DNA of 64,000 nt from Lichenihabitans sp033947565. Lineage in GTDB: Bacteria > Pseudomonadota > Alphaproteobacteria > Rhizobiales > Beijerinckiaceae. Positions 7,102 through 15,716 of this stretch are shown one piece after another (position 1 is the first letter of the stretch; each line of letters begins with the position of its first letter). The notes below the pieces were generated by a model. The model had not been told where the DNA came from, ran no database searches, and saw only the letters and a list, made by a program, of their open reading frames with translations. A program made the position numbers and the translations under genes. Location of the stretch: positions 62,001 to 126,000 of the forward strand of contig NZ_JARPVX010000004.1 in assembly GCF_033947565.1 (NCBI RefSeq). Direction: 5' to 3'.

Positions 7102-8946
7102 ATGCTCCGCTTCCTCGAGACGATCGTCGAACCCACCCGCAACGTGGGCGTCGAACAGCCGCCGACGCGCCTGCTCGGCTTTTACTGGCACTATGCCCGG
7201 CAGGCGAAGCCGCTGCTGCTGGCCTTGTTCGCGGCGGGGCTTTGCGTGGCGCTGCTCGATGCCTCGGTCCCCTGGTTCATCGGCCACCTGGTGCGCTACA
7301 TCGCGGCCGCGGCGCCCGCCGTTTTCCTCAGCCAGCATGGCGGCTTTTTGGTCGCGATGGCGATCGTGGTGCTGCTGGCACGGCCGCTGGCCATCGCGGC
7401 CCAGAACCTCATCTCGAACATCGGCATCGTGCCGAGCGTCACCAATCTGGTGCGCTGGCAAAGCCATCGCTACGTGGTGCGCCAAAGCTGGCCCTTCTTC
7501 CAGAACGACTTCGCCGGGCGGATCGCGGCCCGGGTGATGGAAACCGGGCCGGCGGTGCGGCAAAGCACGGTGGCGGCCATCACGGCCGTGTGGGGCATCC
7601 TGGTTTATGGCTTAAGCGCCCTCGGGCTGCTCGGCTCGGTCGACCTTTGGCTCTGCCTGCCGATCGCGTTCTGGTTCGGCGCCTATGCGGTGCTGCTGCG
7701 CCTCGTCGTGCCGCGCATCCGCGACCGGTCGCGGAAGAACTCAGAAGCGCGCTCGCTCGTCACGGGCCGCGTCGTCGACAGCTACACCAATATTCTGACG
7801 CTCAAGCTCTTCGCGCGGCTGCACCACGAGGACGCTTATGTGCGGGATGCCGTCGATGCACATACGCGGGTCTACCGCAACCAGCTGCGCATGATGTCGC
7901 TGCTCACCATCGGGCTGCAGATCCTCAACGCCCTGATGCTGTTCGGCGAGGTGGCGCTGGCGATCGCGCTATGGCGCCGCGGCGCCATCGATGTCGGCAC
8001 GGTCGCAATGGCGATCCCGCTGACCTGGCAGATCGCCTCGGCGGCCGGTTGGGTTGCCACCCAGGTGACTGACATCTTCGAGCATATGGGCACCATCCAA
8101 GAGGGCATGATGACCATCGCGCGCCCGGTGGCATTGAGCGATGCGACCGACGCCGGCGCGCTGCAGGTGACCAAGGGGGCGATCCGCTTCGACCACGTGC
8201 GGTTCGGCTACGGCCGCGACGAGTCTCTGATGGCGGACCTCGATCTCAAGATCCGGCCGGGCGAAAAGGTTGGCCTTGTCGGGCGTTCGGGCGCCGGCAA
8301 AACGACGCTCACCAACCTGCTGCTACGCTTCCACGACGTCGAGGGTGGCACGATCACGATCGATGGCCAGGACATCGCCGGCGTGACGCAGGAAAGTCTG
8401 CGCGGCGCCATCTCGGTCGTGACGCAGGATACCTCGCTGCTGCATCGCTCCATCCGCGAGAACATCGCCTATGGCCGACCCGATGCGGCATTTTCAGAGA
8501 TCGTCGACGCCGCCAAACGGGCCCACGCGCACGACTTCATCCTCGACCTCGAGGACTGGCAGGGGCGGCGCGGCTACGACGCTCAGGTGGGCGAACGGGG
8601 CGTCAAATTGTCGGGCGGCCAGCGGCAGCGCATCGCGATTGCCCGGGTGATCCTGAAGGACGCACCGATCCTCATCCTGGACGAAGCCACCTCGGCGCTC
8701 GACAGCGAGGTCGAGAAAGCCATCCAGGAAAGTTTCGCGGTGTTGATGGCCAACAAGACCGTCATCGCCATCGCGCATCGGCTGTCGACCATCGCCCGGA
8801 TGGACCGCCTGATCGTGATGGATCGCGGCCGCGTGCTGCAGGAGGGCACCCATGCCGAACTGCTGGCCAGCGGCGGGCTTTACGCCGACCTTTGGAGCCA
8901 CCAGTCGGGCGGCTTCATCGAAGAAGCCGCCCCGTTGCCGGTTTAG
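7102..8946 (+). CDS. ABC exporter, fused permease-ATPase
   Basis: A 614-residue half-transporter that would act as a dimer in the inner membrane. The N-terminal half (about residues 35-330) has six predicted membrane segments of the type 1 exporter fold. The C-terminal ATPase carries Walker A GRSGAGKTT at about residue 394, signature LSGGQRQR near 503 and Walker B ILILDEATSALD near 521. The ATG at 7102 follows AGGCGGAG. It is divergent from glsA across 162 bases and has no obvious partner gene. The substrate cannot be read from the sequence; the family includes lipid, drug and peptide exporters. Confidence 0.88.
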   Translation: MLRFLETIVEPTRNVGVEQPPTRLLGFYWHYARQAKPLLLALFAAGLCVALLDASVPWFIGHLVRYIAAAAPAVFLSQHGGFLVAMAIVVLLARPLAIAAQNLISNIGIVPSVTNLVRWQSHRYVVRQSWPFFQNDFAGRIAARVMETGPAVRQSTVAAITAVWGILVYGLSALGLLGSVDLWLCLPIAFWFGAYAVLLRLVVPRIRDRSRKNSEARSLVTGRVVDSYTNILTLKLFARLHHEDAYVRDAVDAHTRVYRNQLRMMSLLTIGLQILNALMLFGEVALAIALWRRGAIDVGTVAMAIPLTWQIASAAGWVATQVTDIFEHMGTIQEGMMTIARPVALSDATDAGALQVTKGAIRFDHVRFGYGRDESLMADLDLKIRPGEKVGLVGRSGAGKTTLTNLLLRFHDVEGGTITIDGQDIAGVTQESLRGAISVVTQDTSLLHRSIRENIAYGRPDAAFSEIVDAAKRAHAHDFILDLEDWQGRRGYDAQVGERGVKLSGGQRQRIAIARVILKDAPILILDEATSALDSEVEKAIQESFAVLMANKTVIAIAHRLSTIARMDRLIVMDRGRVLQEGTHAELLASGGLYADLWSHQSGGFIEEAAPLPV

Positions 8947-9009
8947 CGCCCGGCCAAGTGATGGCGCCTATCGACCGGCTGGTTCATGCCGACGCCACGA
9001 GGGCTCGCG

Positions 9010-9339
9010 TCACTGGCTGGTGGAGCCGGCGCCCGTGCCGCCCTGCATGCCGGAATTTGCCCCGCCCTGCATGCCGCTTGTGCCCGACATGTTGCCGCTC
9101 CCGTTCATGCCGGAGCCGCTCATGCCCGTGCCGCCCATCCCGGTGCCTGCACCGGCCGGTGGCATTGCGTTGGACCCGGCAGCCGCGCCACCCCCCGACA
9201 TCGATCCGGAGGACATCGCATTGGTGCCCGAGCCGCCAGTTGCCGACGATGTGCCGGCGTTGCCGGTCTGCGCCATCGCGGCGCCGATAGAGAACACACA
9301 GGCCGCGGTCACGGCCACGAAGGTGATGGTCTTGGTCAT
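9010..9339 (-). CDS. Gly/Ser/Met-rich exported protein, unknown function
   Basis: A 109-residue protein with a signal peptide (MTKTITFVAVTAACVFSIG, likely cleaved after AMA) followed by a low-complexity mature part. About 85 residues are almost entirely glycine, serine, alanine, methionine, threonine and asparagine, with recurring GMxG and SGxM units. There is one glutamine-rich patch and no cysteine in the mature part. The ATG at 9339 has GGGAG six bases upstream; an earlier in-frame start adds 13 codons before the signal peptide and is less likely. An EcfG-like promoter sits about 85 bases upstream. No family is recognised. Methionine clusters could bind Cu(I) or absorb oxidants, but that is inference. 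Confidence 0.7.
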   Translation of the reverse strand: MTKTITFVAVTAACVFSIGAAMAQTGNAGTSSATGGSGTNAMSSGSMSGGGAAAGSNAMPPAGAGTGMGGTGMSGSGMNGSGNMSGTSGMQGGANSGMQGGTGAGSTSQ

Positions 9340-9422
9340 GGAGAACTCCCTGAAGCAACAAGGGCTTTGCCGCGACACATCCTAACTTGAGTTATGTGTC
9401 AGTGGCTTGGCTCTGTTGGTTC

Positions 9423-9447
9423 AACCTGTCCGGGACGCACCCGTTCC
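9423..9447 (-). promoter_or_regulatory. Candidate EcfG-type stress promoter
   Basis: The minus strand reads GGAAC, 16 bases, then GGTT. This differs at one position from the alphaproteobacterial general-stress consensus GGAAC-N16-CGTT. It lies about 85 bases upstream of the Gly/Met-rich gene. Confidence 0.4.
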
Positions 9448-9496
9448 CCGGCATCGCTCCAGCGTCGTATCGGTCGCAGGCGGGAACCGATCCCGT

Positions 9497-10555
9497 TCAG
9501 GCGGAGTCCGCGACCGGCTGCAGATCCGACCGGGCAAAGCCGAGCGTCACGGCGCTGCCGCGTTCGGGCGGCGGCGACGCGGGATTGTTGAACGTGTCCA
9601 ACGACACCCGGGTCCCGCCGACATCGACCTTGATGCGGACGATGGCCCCCAGGAATGCCACGTCCTCAACCGTGCCGCGAAGGCTGTTCTCGCCTTCGCG
9701 CGGCTCGAGCGTCACGGCTTCCGGGCGTAGTGCCAGCGTCATGGCGGTGCCGGCTGCGCCGAGAGTGCCGCCCGTGCGCACCATTTGGTCGCCGACCGCG
9801 ACGACGCCGTTTGCGGCATCGCGCACCGTGCCCTGCAGCAGGTTGAGGTGACCCACGAAGGAGGCCACGAAGCGCGTCGCCGGCTTGTTGTAGACCTCGA
9901 AGGGCGTGCCGACCTGCTCCATGCGGCCCTCGCTCATCACCACGATGCGGTCCGACATCGACAAGGCTTCCTCCTGGTCGTGCGTCACATAGATGGTGGT
10001 GATGCCGAGTTCGCGCTGCAGCGTGCGGATGTCGTCACGCAGCGACACGCGGATCTTCGCATCGAGCGCCGACAACGGCTCGTCGAGCAGCAGAATCTGC
10101 GGCTTGGTGGCGATGGCGCGGGCCAGCGCCACGCGCTGCTGCTGGCCGCCGGACATCTGGTAGGGGAAGCGGTCGGCGAGCTGCGGCAGCTTGATGAGGT
10201 CGAGCATCTCGCCGACGCGGCGCTTGATGGCGTCGGCCGGCTGCCCCGCGACCTTCAAGCCGAAGGCGACGTTCTGCGCCACCGTCATATTGGGGAACAA
10301 CGCGTAGCTTTGGAACACCATGCCGACTTTGCGCTGGTTCGGCGGCAGATGCGTCACGTCGCGTCCATCGATGCGGATTGCGCCGGCTGTCGGGGTTTCG
10401 AAGCCCGCCACCATGCGCAGCGTCGTGGTCTTGCCGCAGCCGGACGAGCCCAGGAACGACACGAACTCGCCACGTGCCACCTCGAGGTCGAAGCGCTGCA
10501 CCACCGCATGGGTGCCGTAGACCTTGCGCAGGCCGTCGAGGTCGAGAAAACTCAT
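9497..10555 (-). CDS. ABC importer ATPase (PotA/FbpC type)
   Basis: Cytoplasmic ATPase subunit of a binding-protein-dependent importer. The 352 residues include Walker A GSSGCGKTT at 36-44, signature MSGGQQQR at 134-141, Walker B ILLLDEPLSALD near 155, an H-loop in VTHDQEEAL, and a C-terminal TOBE domain (about residues 270-345). This layout is shared by spermidine/putrescine, ferric iron and phosphonate ATPases. It ends the operon SBP, permease, permease, ATPase and starts 10 bases after the second permease. Substrate unresolved. Confidence 0.9.
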   Translation of the reverse strand: MSFLDLDGLRKVYGTHAVVQRFDLEVARGEFVSFLGSSGCGKTTTLRMVAGFETPTAGAIRIDGRDVTHLPPNQRKVGMVFQSYALFPNMTVAQNVAFGLKVAGQPADAIKRRVGEMLDLIKLPQLADRFPYQMSGGQQQRVALARAIATKPQILLLDEPLSALDAKIRVSLRDDIRTLQRELGITTIYVTHDQEEALSMSDRIVVMSEGRMEQVGTPFEVYNKPATRFVASFVGHLNLLQGTVRDAANGVVAVGDQMVRTGGTLGAAGTAMTLALRPEAVTLEPREGENSLRGTVEDVAFLGAIVRIKVDVGGTRVSLDTFNNPASPPPERGSAVTLGFARSDLQPVADSA

Positions 10556-10565
10556 CGGAGGGGTC

Positions 10566-11357
10566 TCAAGGCCGCGCCGCGACGCCGGTGCGCCGGTCGC
10601 GAGCGAAGATCTGGATCAGGCCCATGCAGGCCCAGGTGATCGCGAAGGCGATGATCGACAGTGCGGCGGGCTCATAGGCCCGGTTGGCCCCGACGAGCTG
10701 CAGGTAAGGGCCAAAGGCCGGCCGGTCGAGCAGCGCCGCGAAGGTAAATTCGCCAATCACGATCGCGAAGGTCAAAAAAGCGCCCGAGATGATGGCGACC
10801 CGCACGTTCGGGAAGATGATGGTGAACAGGATGCGCGGCCAGCGCGCCCCGAGACTTTCGGCAGCCTCGGTCAGGGTGCGCACGTCGATGGTGCGCAAAC
10901 CGGTGTCGACCGAGCGGTACAGGTAGGGCAGGGCGAGGGTGACGTAGCCGCAAACGAGCAGCAGGTTGGTGCTGCCGGGCGTCGCGGTCAGGGGCAGCCA
11001 GGACGAGGAATTGTAGATCCGAAGGTAGCCGAACACGATCACGATGGCCGGCACCACGAGGGGCAGCAGCGTGACGAATTCCACCACCGGACGCAATCCG
11101 GGAAGGCGGAGCTGGATCACATAGGCGGTCGGCACCACCAGAAGCACGCCCACCACGATGGTGGCGAGCGCCACCAGGGTCGAATAGCCGAACGAGGCCT
11201 GAAAATGCGGGTCGCCCAGGACGTTGCGATAGGCGTCGAAGCTATATTGCCCGCGCCTGACCCGCAGCGAGAACTCGAAGGTGGCGATCAGCGGCAGCAG
11301 GAAATACACCGCGCCGAGGGTCACGGCCAGCCAGGGGCCGATGCGGCTCGCCTTCAT
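10566..11357 (-). CDS. ABC importer permease (PotC type)
   Basis: Inner-membrane permease of 263 residues with about six membrane segments. It has the ATPase-docking EAA loop EAAESLGARWPRILFTII near residue 170. The ATG at 11357 overlaps the stop of the upstream permease gene as ATGA, so the two are probably translated as a pair and form a heterodimeric channel. Earlier in-frame codons read antisense-like sequence within the neighbouring permease and are not part of the protein. Confidence 0.88.
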   Translation of the reverse strand: MKASRIGPWLAVTLGAVYFLLPLIATFEFSLRVRRGQYSFDAYRNVLGDPHFQASFGYSTLVALATIVVGVLLVVPTAYVIQLRLPGLRPVVEFVTLLPLVVPAIVIVFGYLRIYNSSSWLPLTATPGSTNLLLVCGYVTLALPYLYRSVDTGLRTIDVRTLTEAAESLGARWPRILFTIIFPNVRVAIISGAFLTFAIVIGEFTFAALLDRPAFGPYLQLVGANRAYEPAALSIIAFAITWACMGLIQIFARDRRTGVAARP

Positions 11358-12256
11358 CGCAGCCACCGTTCGCTGCGGGTTCGCAGCACGATATAAGCGA
11401 GATTCGACAGCCCGGTGATGACGATCATGCCGAGCGCCAGCGCATAACCGAGGTTCTGGTTGTGCAGCACGTCGCCGCGGATCTGGGCGTAAAGCAGGAT
11501 CGTCACGATGTTGAGGGTCGAGCCCGTCAGTCCATAGGCGGTCGCGACAGCGCCGAAGCTGTTGGCGAACAGCAGAAGCGTGGCGCCGAGCAGGCTGGGC
11601 CAGATCACCGGGAAGGCGATCATCCGCCAATATTGCCATGAGCTGGCACCGAGCGTCTGCGCCGCCTCGCGCCATTGGGTCTTCAACCCGTCGAGCGCCG
11701 GGGTCAGGATCAGCACCATCAGCGGGATCTGAAAATACAGGTAGGTGAGGGTCAGCCCCCAGAAGCTCAGGATGTTGAAGCCGCTGCGGTAAAGGTTGAA
11801 GCCGAGGCTGCCGAGAAACACGGTGACGAGGCCGAGCCGCCCGAGCGTGGCCAGAAACGCAAAGGCGAGCGGCAGTCCGGCGAAGTTCGAGGCGACGCCG
11901 CTAAAGGTCATTAGCGTCGGCCTGAGCCAACCCGGCAGTCCATTCAACACCACGGCGGCGGCCAGGATGCCGCCGAGGACCGCGCCACCGAGCGCCGAGG
12001 CGGCGCTGATCTCGATCGAGATCCAATAAGCCGACAGGATGTTGGGCGCGAACAGGTCGCGCAGGTTTTGCAGGGTGAAATGACCATCCGGGTCCTGAAA
12101 GGCGCCGACGATGAGAAACAAGGTCGGCAGCAGCAGGAACAAGGTTGCGAAGGCAAAGAACGGCAGCACGCCGATCCAGGCGAGCGGCACGGCTGGCCCC
12201 CGCCGCGGCGCCGGCGCCGCGACCGGTATCGCCAGAGCTTCGAGGGGCTGCTCCAT
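11354..12256 (-). CDS. ABC importer permease (PotB type)
   Basis: Inner-membrane permease of about 300 residues with a proline-rich cytoplasmic N-terminus and six membrane segments. The EAA loop reads EAAQTLGASSWQYWRMIAFP near residue 195. The start is placed at the ATG at 12256; an alternative in-frame ATG upstream would extend into the palindromic repeat at 12312 and is less likely. No strong ribosome site is seen. It overlaps the PotC-type permease by four bases. Confidence 0.86.
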   Translation of the reverse strand: MEQPLEALAIPVAAPAPRRGPAVPLAWIGVLPFFAFATLFLLLPTLFLIVGAFQDPDGHFTLQNLRDLFAPNILSAYWISIEISAASALGGAVLGGILAAAVVLNGLPGWLRPTLMTFSGVASNFAGLPLAFAFLATLGRLGLVTVFLGSLGFNLYRSGFNILSFWGLTLTYLYFQIPLMVLILTPALDGLKTQWREAAQTLGASSWQYWRMIAFPVIWPSLLGATLLLFANSFGAVATAYGLTGSTLNIVTILLYAQIRGDVLHNQNLGYALALGMIVITGLSNLAYIVLRTRSERWLR

Positions 12257-12311
12257 CGGCGGGCTGTCGTTCCTAAGGGAGGAAACCGGTCGCATTCCCG
12301 GCGGCACAGAA

Positions 12312-12395
12312 CCCGTCACTGCGAGCGGAGCGACGCAATCCACAACCGCGGCGCCGCCTGGATTGCTTCGTCGCTACGCTCCTCGCAATGACGGG
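12312..12395. repeat. Dispersed palindromic intergenic element (REP-like)
   Basis: Two imperfect inverted arms flank a short GC-rich centre. The left arm is CCGTCACTGCGAGCGGAGCG then ACGCAATCCA. The right arm is TGGATTGCTTCGTCGCTACG then CTCCTCGCAATGACGG. The core (GTCATTGCGAG...GCAATCCA) is a well-known dispersed element in alphaproteobacterial genomes. It lies between the binding-protein gene and the first permease gene, where the transcript would fold into a strong hairpin. Only one copy is seen in this window. Confidence 0.75.
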
Positions 12396-12402
12396 AGTGG
12401 GC

Positions 12403-13506
12403 CTACTTGACGTTGGCGCCGACGACCGAATCCCACTTCTTGGTGATATCGGCCTTCGAGCTGTTCTGTTGATCGAGCGTCGGGAACACCGCATGGGCAT
12501 AGGCCTCGGCCGGCGGCAGCTTGCTCATGATCGTGGCGTCGACCTTGCTGCCCTTCACGAGATCGGCGAAGCGCACCGGGTGGCAATAGCCCCTCAGATA
12601 GCCGTTCTGGCCTTCGTCCGAATAGATGTACTCGAGCCAAAGCTTGGCGGCATTCGGGTGCGGCGCGTAAGCCGAGATTGCCTGCACGTAGACGCCCGCC
12701 ACCACGCCGGTCTTCGGCACCACCACGTCGACGTTCGGGTTGCCCTTCAGCGTGTCGCGGTCGGTCAGGGCGTTATAGTCCCAGCGCACCACGATGGGCG
12801 TCGCGCCTTGGGCCAGCGAAGCGGCCTTGCCGATGGTCGGCACGAAGTTGCCGGCCTTGTTGAGCTTGGCGAAATAGTCGAGGCCCGCCTCGGCGGCCTT
12901 GCCGGCATCGCCCTTGCCGGCCGAAAGGCCCGCCGCGTAGACGGCCTGGATGGCCTGGTTCGAGGTGCGCGGGTCGCCGGCCAGCGCCACCGAATTGGCG
13001 TAGTCGGCGCCGAGCAGGTCGGACCAGTCGGCCGGCGACTGCTTGACGATGTCCTTGTTCACCTCGAAGGCCAGCACGCCGTAATAATCGCCGGTCCAAT
13101 AACCGTCGGCGTCCTTCTGGTCGGCCGGGATCGAGTCCCAGGTCGAAACCTTGTAGGGCTGGGTGAGCTTGTCCTGCTTGGCCTGTGGGCCGAACGACAG
13201 GCCGACGTCCACCACGTCGGGAGCCTGCGAGCCCTTGTTGCCCTGGTTGGCCTTGATGGCCTCGATCTCGTCGCCCGAGCCGGCATCCGGGTTGAGCTCG
13301 TTGACCGCCAGGCCGTATTTGGCCTTGAAGCCGTCGATGAGCCCACCGTAGCCGCACCAATCATGCGGCAATGCGATCACGGTGAGCTGGCCTTCGCCCT
13401 TGGCGACCGTGACCAGGGCGTCGGGCGCCTGCGCCTGGGCGGCACCCGTGGCAACCAGCAGCCCCAGGGCCGTCGACCAGAAAAGTCCGTGATGGGCGCG
13501 TGTCAT
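12403..13506 (-). CDS. ABC importer periplasmic binding protein (family 1)
   Basis: A 367-residue periplasmic solute-binding protein with a signal peptide cleaved near ALGLLVATGAAQA (about residue 25). The mature part resembles PotD/iron/phosphonate-type family 1 proteins, with ADWSDLLGADYANSVAL and a C-terminal SDEGQNGYLRGYCHPVRF segment. Two Cys residues (in HDWCGYGG and RGYCHP) could pair in the periplasm. First gene of the importer operon; 146 bases holding a palindromic repeat separate it from the permeases, a usual place to lower downstream expression. The ligand is not identifiable. Confidence 0.86.
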   Translation of the reverse strand: MTRAHHGLFWSTALGLLVATGAAQAQAPDALVTVAKGEGQLTVIALPHDWCGYGGLIDGFKAKYGLAVNELNPDAGSGDEIEAIKANQGNKGSQAPDVVDVGLSFGPQAKQDKLTQPYKVSTWDSIPADQKDADGYWTGDYYGVLAFEVNKDIVKQSPADWSDLLGADYANSVALAGDPRTSNQAIQAVYAAGLSAGKGDAGKAAEAGLDYFAKLNKAGNFVPTIGKAASLAQGATPIVVRWDYNALTDRDTLKGNPNVDVVVPKTGVVAGVYVQAISAYAPHPNAAKLWLEYIYSDEGQNGYLRGYCHPVRFADLVKGSKVDATIMSKLPPAEAYAHAVFPTLDQQNSSKADITKKWDSVVGANVK

Positions 13507-13550
13507 GGAAACCCCTGCCTGAAGAAGACGGGCTGCGGTAGCAGCGCTGT

Positions 13551-13568
13551 CTGACAGCTATATGTCAG
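13551..13568. promoter_or_regulatory. Inverted repeat upstream of binding-protein gene
   Basis: CTGACA-gctata-TGTCAG, a 6+6 perfect inverted repeat with a 6-base AT-richer centre, centred about 54 bases upstream of the binding-protein ATG. The size and position suit a dimeric repressor operator, but no regulator gene lies next to it. Confidence 0.3.
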
Positions 13569-13625
13569 TCCCCAGGCTTGCGGTTTGCTCCGAGCGACAT
13601 ATCCCCACGTTTGCGCGCCGAGCCC

Positions 13626-14351
13626 TCAAGGGTCCTCGTGGCCGAACACGGCGTTGATGACCGCGACAGCCTCCGGGGTGGTGGCGAGCTTGGCGTTGAA
13701 GCCCTGTGCCCGGGCGGCCCTGCATTCGGCCAGGAACGCATCGCGATCGGGCGCCATGCTGGCCGAATCGATGGCCGCCACCTCGGCGGCGCGTGCCGCG
13801 AAGAGCGTGAAATGCCGCATCGTTTCGAGCGGCCCCGGCAAGGCCGTGCCGTCGTGGCGGCTGCCGAGATCGGCCGCGAGGTCTTCGGCGCTCCAGGTCA
13901 GGCCCACCAGCCGCGGGCTGGCCTCGACGTAGCTGCCGAGGCTGAACAGCGCCTTGGCTCGCGCCCCGGCACCCGCGATGATGCCCGTCTCGCCGTCGCT
14001 GAGCCCATGCTCCGCCTCGAACACCGCCAGCTTGGCGCCAAGGTGCTGCACGTCGGCGCCCGAGCGGCTGCCGGCCAGCAGGACGCCGTCGGGCTCGCCG
14101 ATCATCACGGCCGCGAGGTCGAGCCCGAGCGCCGCATCCTCGAGATTTTCGACCCGGACATAAAGGAGCGGCCGCGTCGGCCAGAGTTGCGCCGCGCGCA
14201 GCACATCGCGCGCGTTCAGGCGGGCTCGCTCGCGAGCGGACGCATCCTGCCCGCTTGCGGCAAGGTCCAGCACCAGGGCGTCGGCACCCGCCGCGACGGC
14301 GCGGTCGATGGCCGAGGTCTCGTCCATCGGCACAAGAAGAAGCGATCGCAT
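13626..14351 (-). CDS. HpcH/HpaI aldolase / citrate lyase beta-like protein
   Basis: A 241-residue TIM-barrel protein resembling the N-terminal two thirds of CitE-like lyases. It begins MRSLLLVPMDETSAIDRAV and has GADALVLDLAA near residue 25, VRVENLEDA near 65 and IAGAGARAKALFSLGSYVE near 125. It is shorter than CitE (about 290 residues), and the usual R-x-N-xL acyl-CoA contacts are weak, so the substrate is uncertain. The ATG at 14351 is preferred over an upstream frame. It lies 119 bases upstream of the importer on the same strand and might process the imported compound. Confidence 0.7.
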   Translation of the reverse strand: MRSLLLVPMDETSAIDRAVAAGADALVLDLAASGQDASARERARLNARDVLRAAQLWPTRPLLYVRVENLEDAALGLDLAAVMIGEPDGVLLAGSRSGADVQHLGAKLAVFEAEHGLSDGETGIIAGAGARAKALFSLGSYVEASPRLVGLTWSAEDLAADLGSRHDGTALPGPLETMRHFTLFAARAAEVAAIDSASMAPDRDAFLAECRAARAQGFNAKLATTPEAVAVINAVFGHEDP

Positions 14352-14468
14352 GAAGAACCCTTTCCGCACCGCCAGCGTGGCGGCCCTTAAGGGCGCCTTT
14401 ACCATAATCGGAGGATCATCCCCCTGGGACGACCGGCCTTCCGGGTCCGCGTCCGGGATCGGCCATCA

Positions 14469-15695
14469 ATGCAGCTGCATCGCTTTCACCAATGGGTCGC
14501 CGCCGCCCCGGCCCAGGCGCGTGCCGAGGCCGCGAAAGCGCTGATCGACGCTTATGGCCACATCGGTGCCGACCGGTGCCGGGCCGAGCGTCTCGACCGC
14601 ATGGTCGCCGTGTTGCTCGACGATGCGTCGGTGGCGGTGCGCCGCAGTCTGGCCGAGGCGGCGGCGCGTTCGCTCGACGTGCCGCGCTGGGTCGTCGTGG
14701 CCCTGGCGCAGGACGATACGCCGGTAGCGACGCCGGTGCTGGCGGCCTCCGCCTTGTTGTCGGACGCCGATCTAGTCGAGGCGGTGGCGACCGGCGATGC
14801 CGAGTGCCACTGCATCGTGGCCGCCCGTGTCCGTGTCCCCGAGGTTGTGGCCGCCGCCATCGTCGAAGCCGGCCATCGGGACGCCGTATTAAGTCTTCTG
14901 GCCAACGCGACCGCGGTTGTGACACCCTGCGTGCTGCGGCGCATCCTGCACCGGTTCGGCTGCGACGCTGAAATGCGCGAGGCGCTGCTGAACCATGCCC
15001 ACCAGGACCCTGCCTTTCACCACGAGCTCGTCCTCGCCGGCACCGAGGCGCTGACGCGCTTCGCGCTCGATTGCGATTGGATGTCCCCCGCCCGGGCCGA
15101 AAGCCTGCGTCGCGAAACCCACGACAAGAGCGTCGTCACCATCGCGGCCGGATGCCGCGACGTGGCCGGCCCGGACGGGCCTGTCACCCTGGTGATGCAC
15201 CTGCGTTCCCGAGGTCAGCTGACGCCCGCCCTGCTGCTGCGGGCCTTGCTGAGCGGCAACCTTGACCTGTGCGAGGCGGCACTGTCGAACCTGTCCGGCA
15301 TCGCGCCCGCACGCTGTGCCGGCCACATGCGGGCGCCGTTCGGGCTCGGCTTCGCGTCGCTCTACGCCAAGGCCGCGATGCCGGCGCCCCTCCTGGCCGT
15401 GTTTCGGGCCGCCTTGCAGGCCGTGACGTTGATCCCGGGGCGCGACGGCCAGGACCCCGCCTTGTCGCGTGACGCCATCGGTCGCGTGCTGGAGGTGTGT
15501 TTGAGCGACGACGCGCCGGAACTCGCCCGGGTGGCGGCCCTGATGCGCCGCTTGGAGGCGGAAGCCTTGCGGGAAGGCGCCCGCCTGGTGTCGGTCGAGC
15601 AAGGGGAGCCGATGCGGCATCCGGCGGCGCCCGACATCGCCGTTCTCAGGGGACCTCGCTGGCGCCGCCCGGTGGTCTTGAGCGCCGCCGCCTGA
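14469..15695 (+). CDS. DUF2336 protein
   Basis: A 408-residue, alanine- and leucine-rich cytoplasmic protein matching the alphaproteobacterial DUF2336 family. It is built from helical pairs such as DDASVAVRRSLAEAAARSL (about residues 50-70), and has the recurrent RSRGQLTPALLLRALLSG segment near residue 245. The family looks like HEAT-type helical repeats and has no established function. It converges on nadK, with 21 bases between the stops. Confidence 0.75.
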   Translation: MQLHRFHQWVAAAPAQARAEAAKALIDAYGHIGADRCRAERLDRMVAVLLDDASVAVRRSLAEAAARSLDVPRWVVVALAQDDTPVATPVLAASALLSDADLVEAVATGDAECHCIVAARVRVPEVVAAAIVEAGHRDAVLSLLANATAVVTPCVLRRILHRFGCDAEMREALLNHAHQDPAFHHELVLAGTEALTRFALDCDWMSPARAESLRRETHDKSVVTIAAGCRDVAGPDGPVTLVMHLRSRGQLTPALLLRALLSGNLDLCEAALSNLSGIAPARCAGHMRAPFGLGFASLYAKAAMPAPLLAVFRAALQAVTLIPGRDGQDPALSRDAIGRVLEVCLSDDAPELARVAALMRRLEAEALREGARLVSVEQGEPMRHPAAPDIAVLRGPRWRRPVVLSAAA

Positions 15696-15716
15696 TCGGC
15701 TGCGCGCGTCCGGCCC

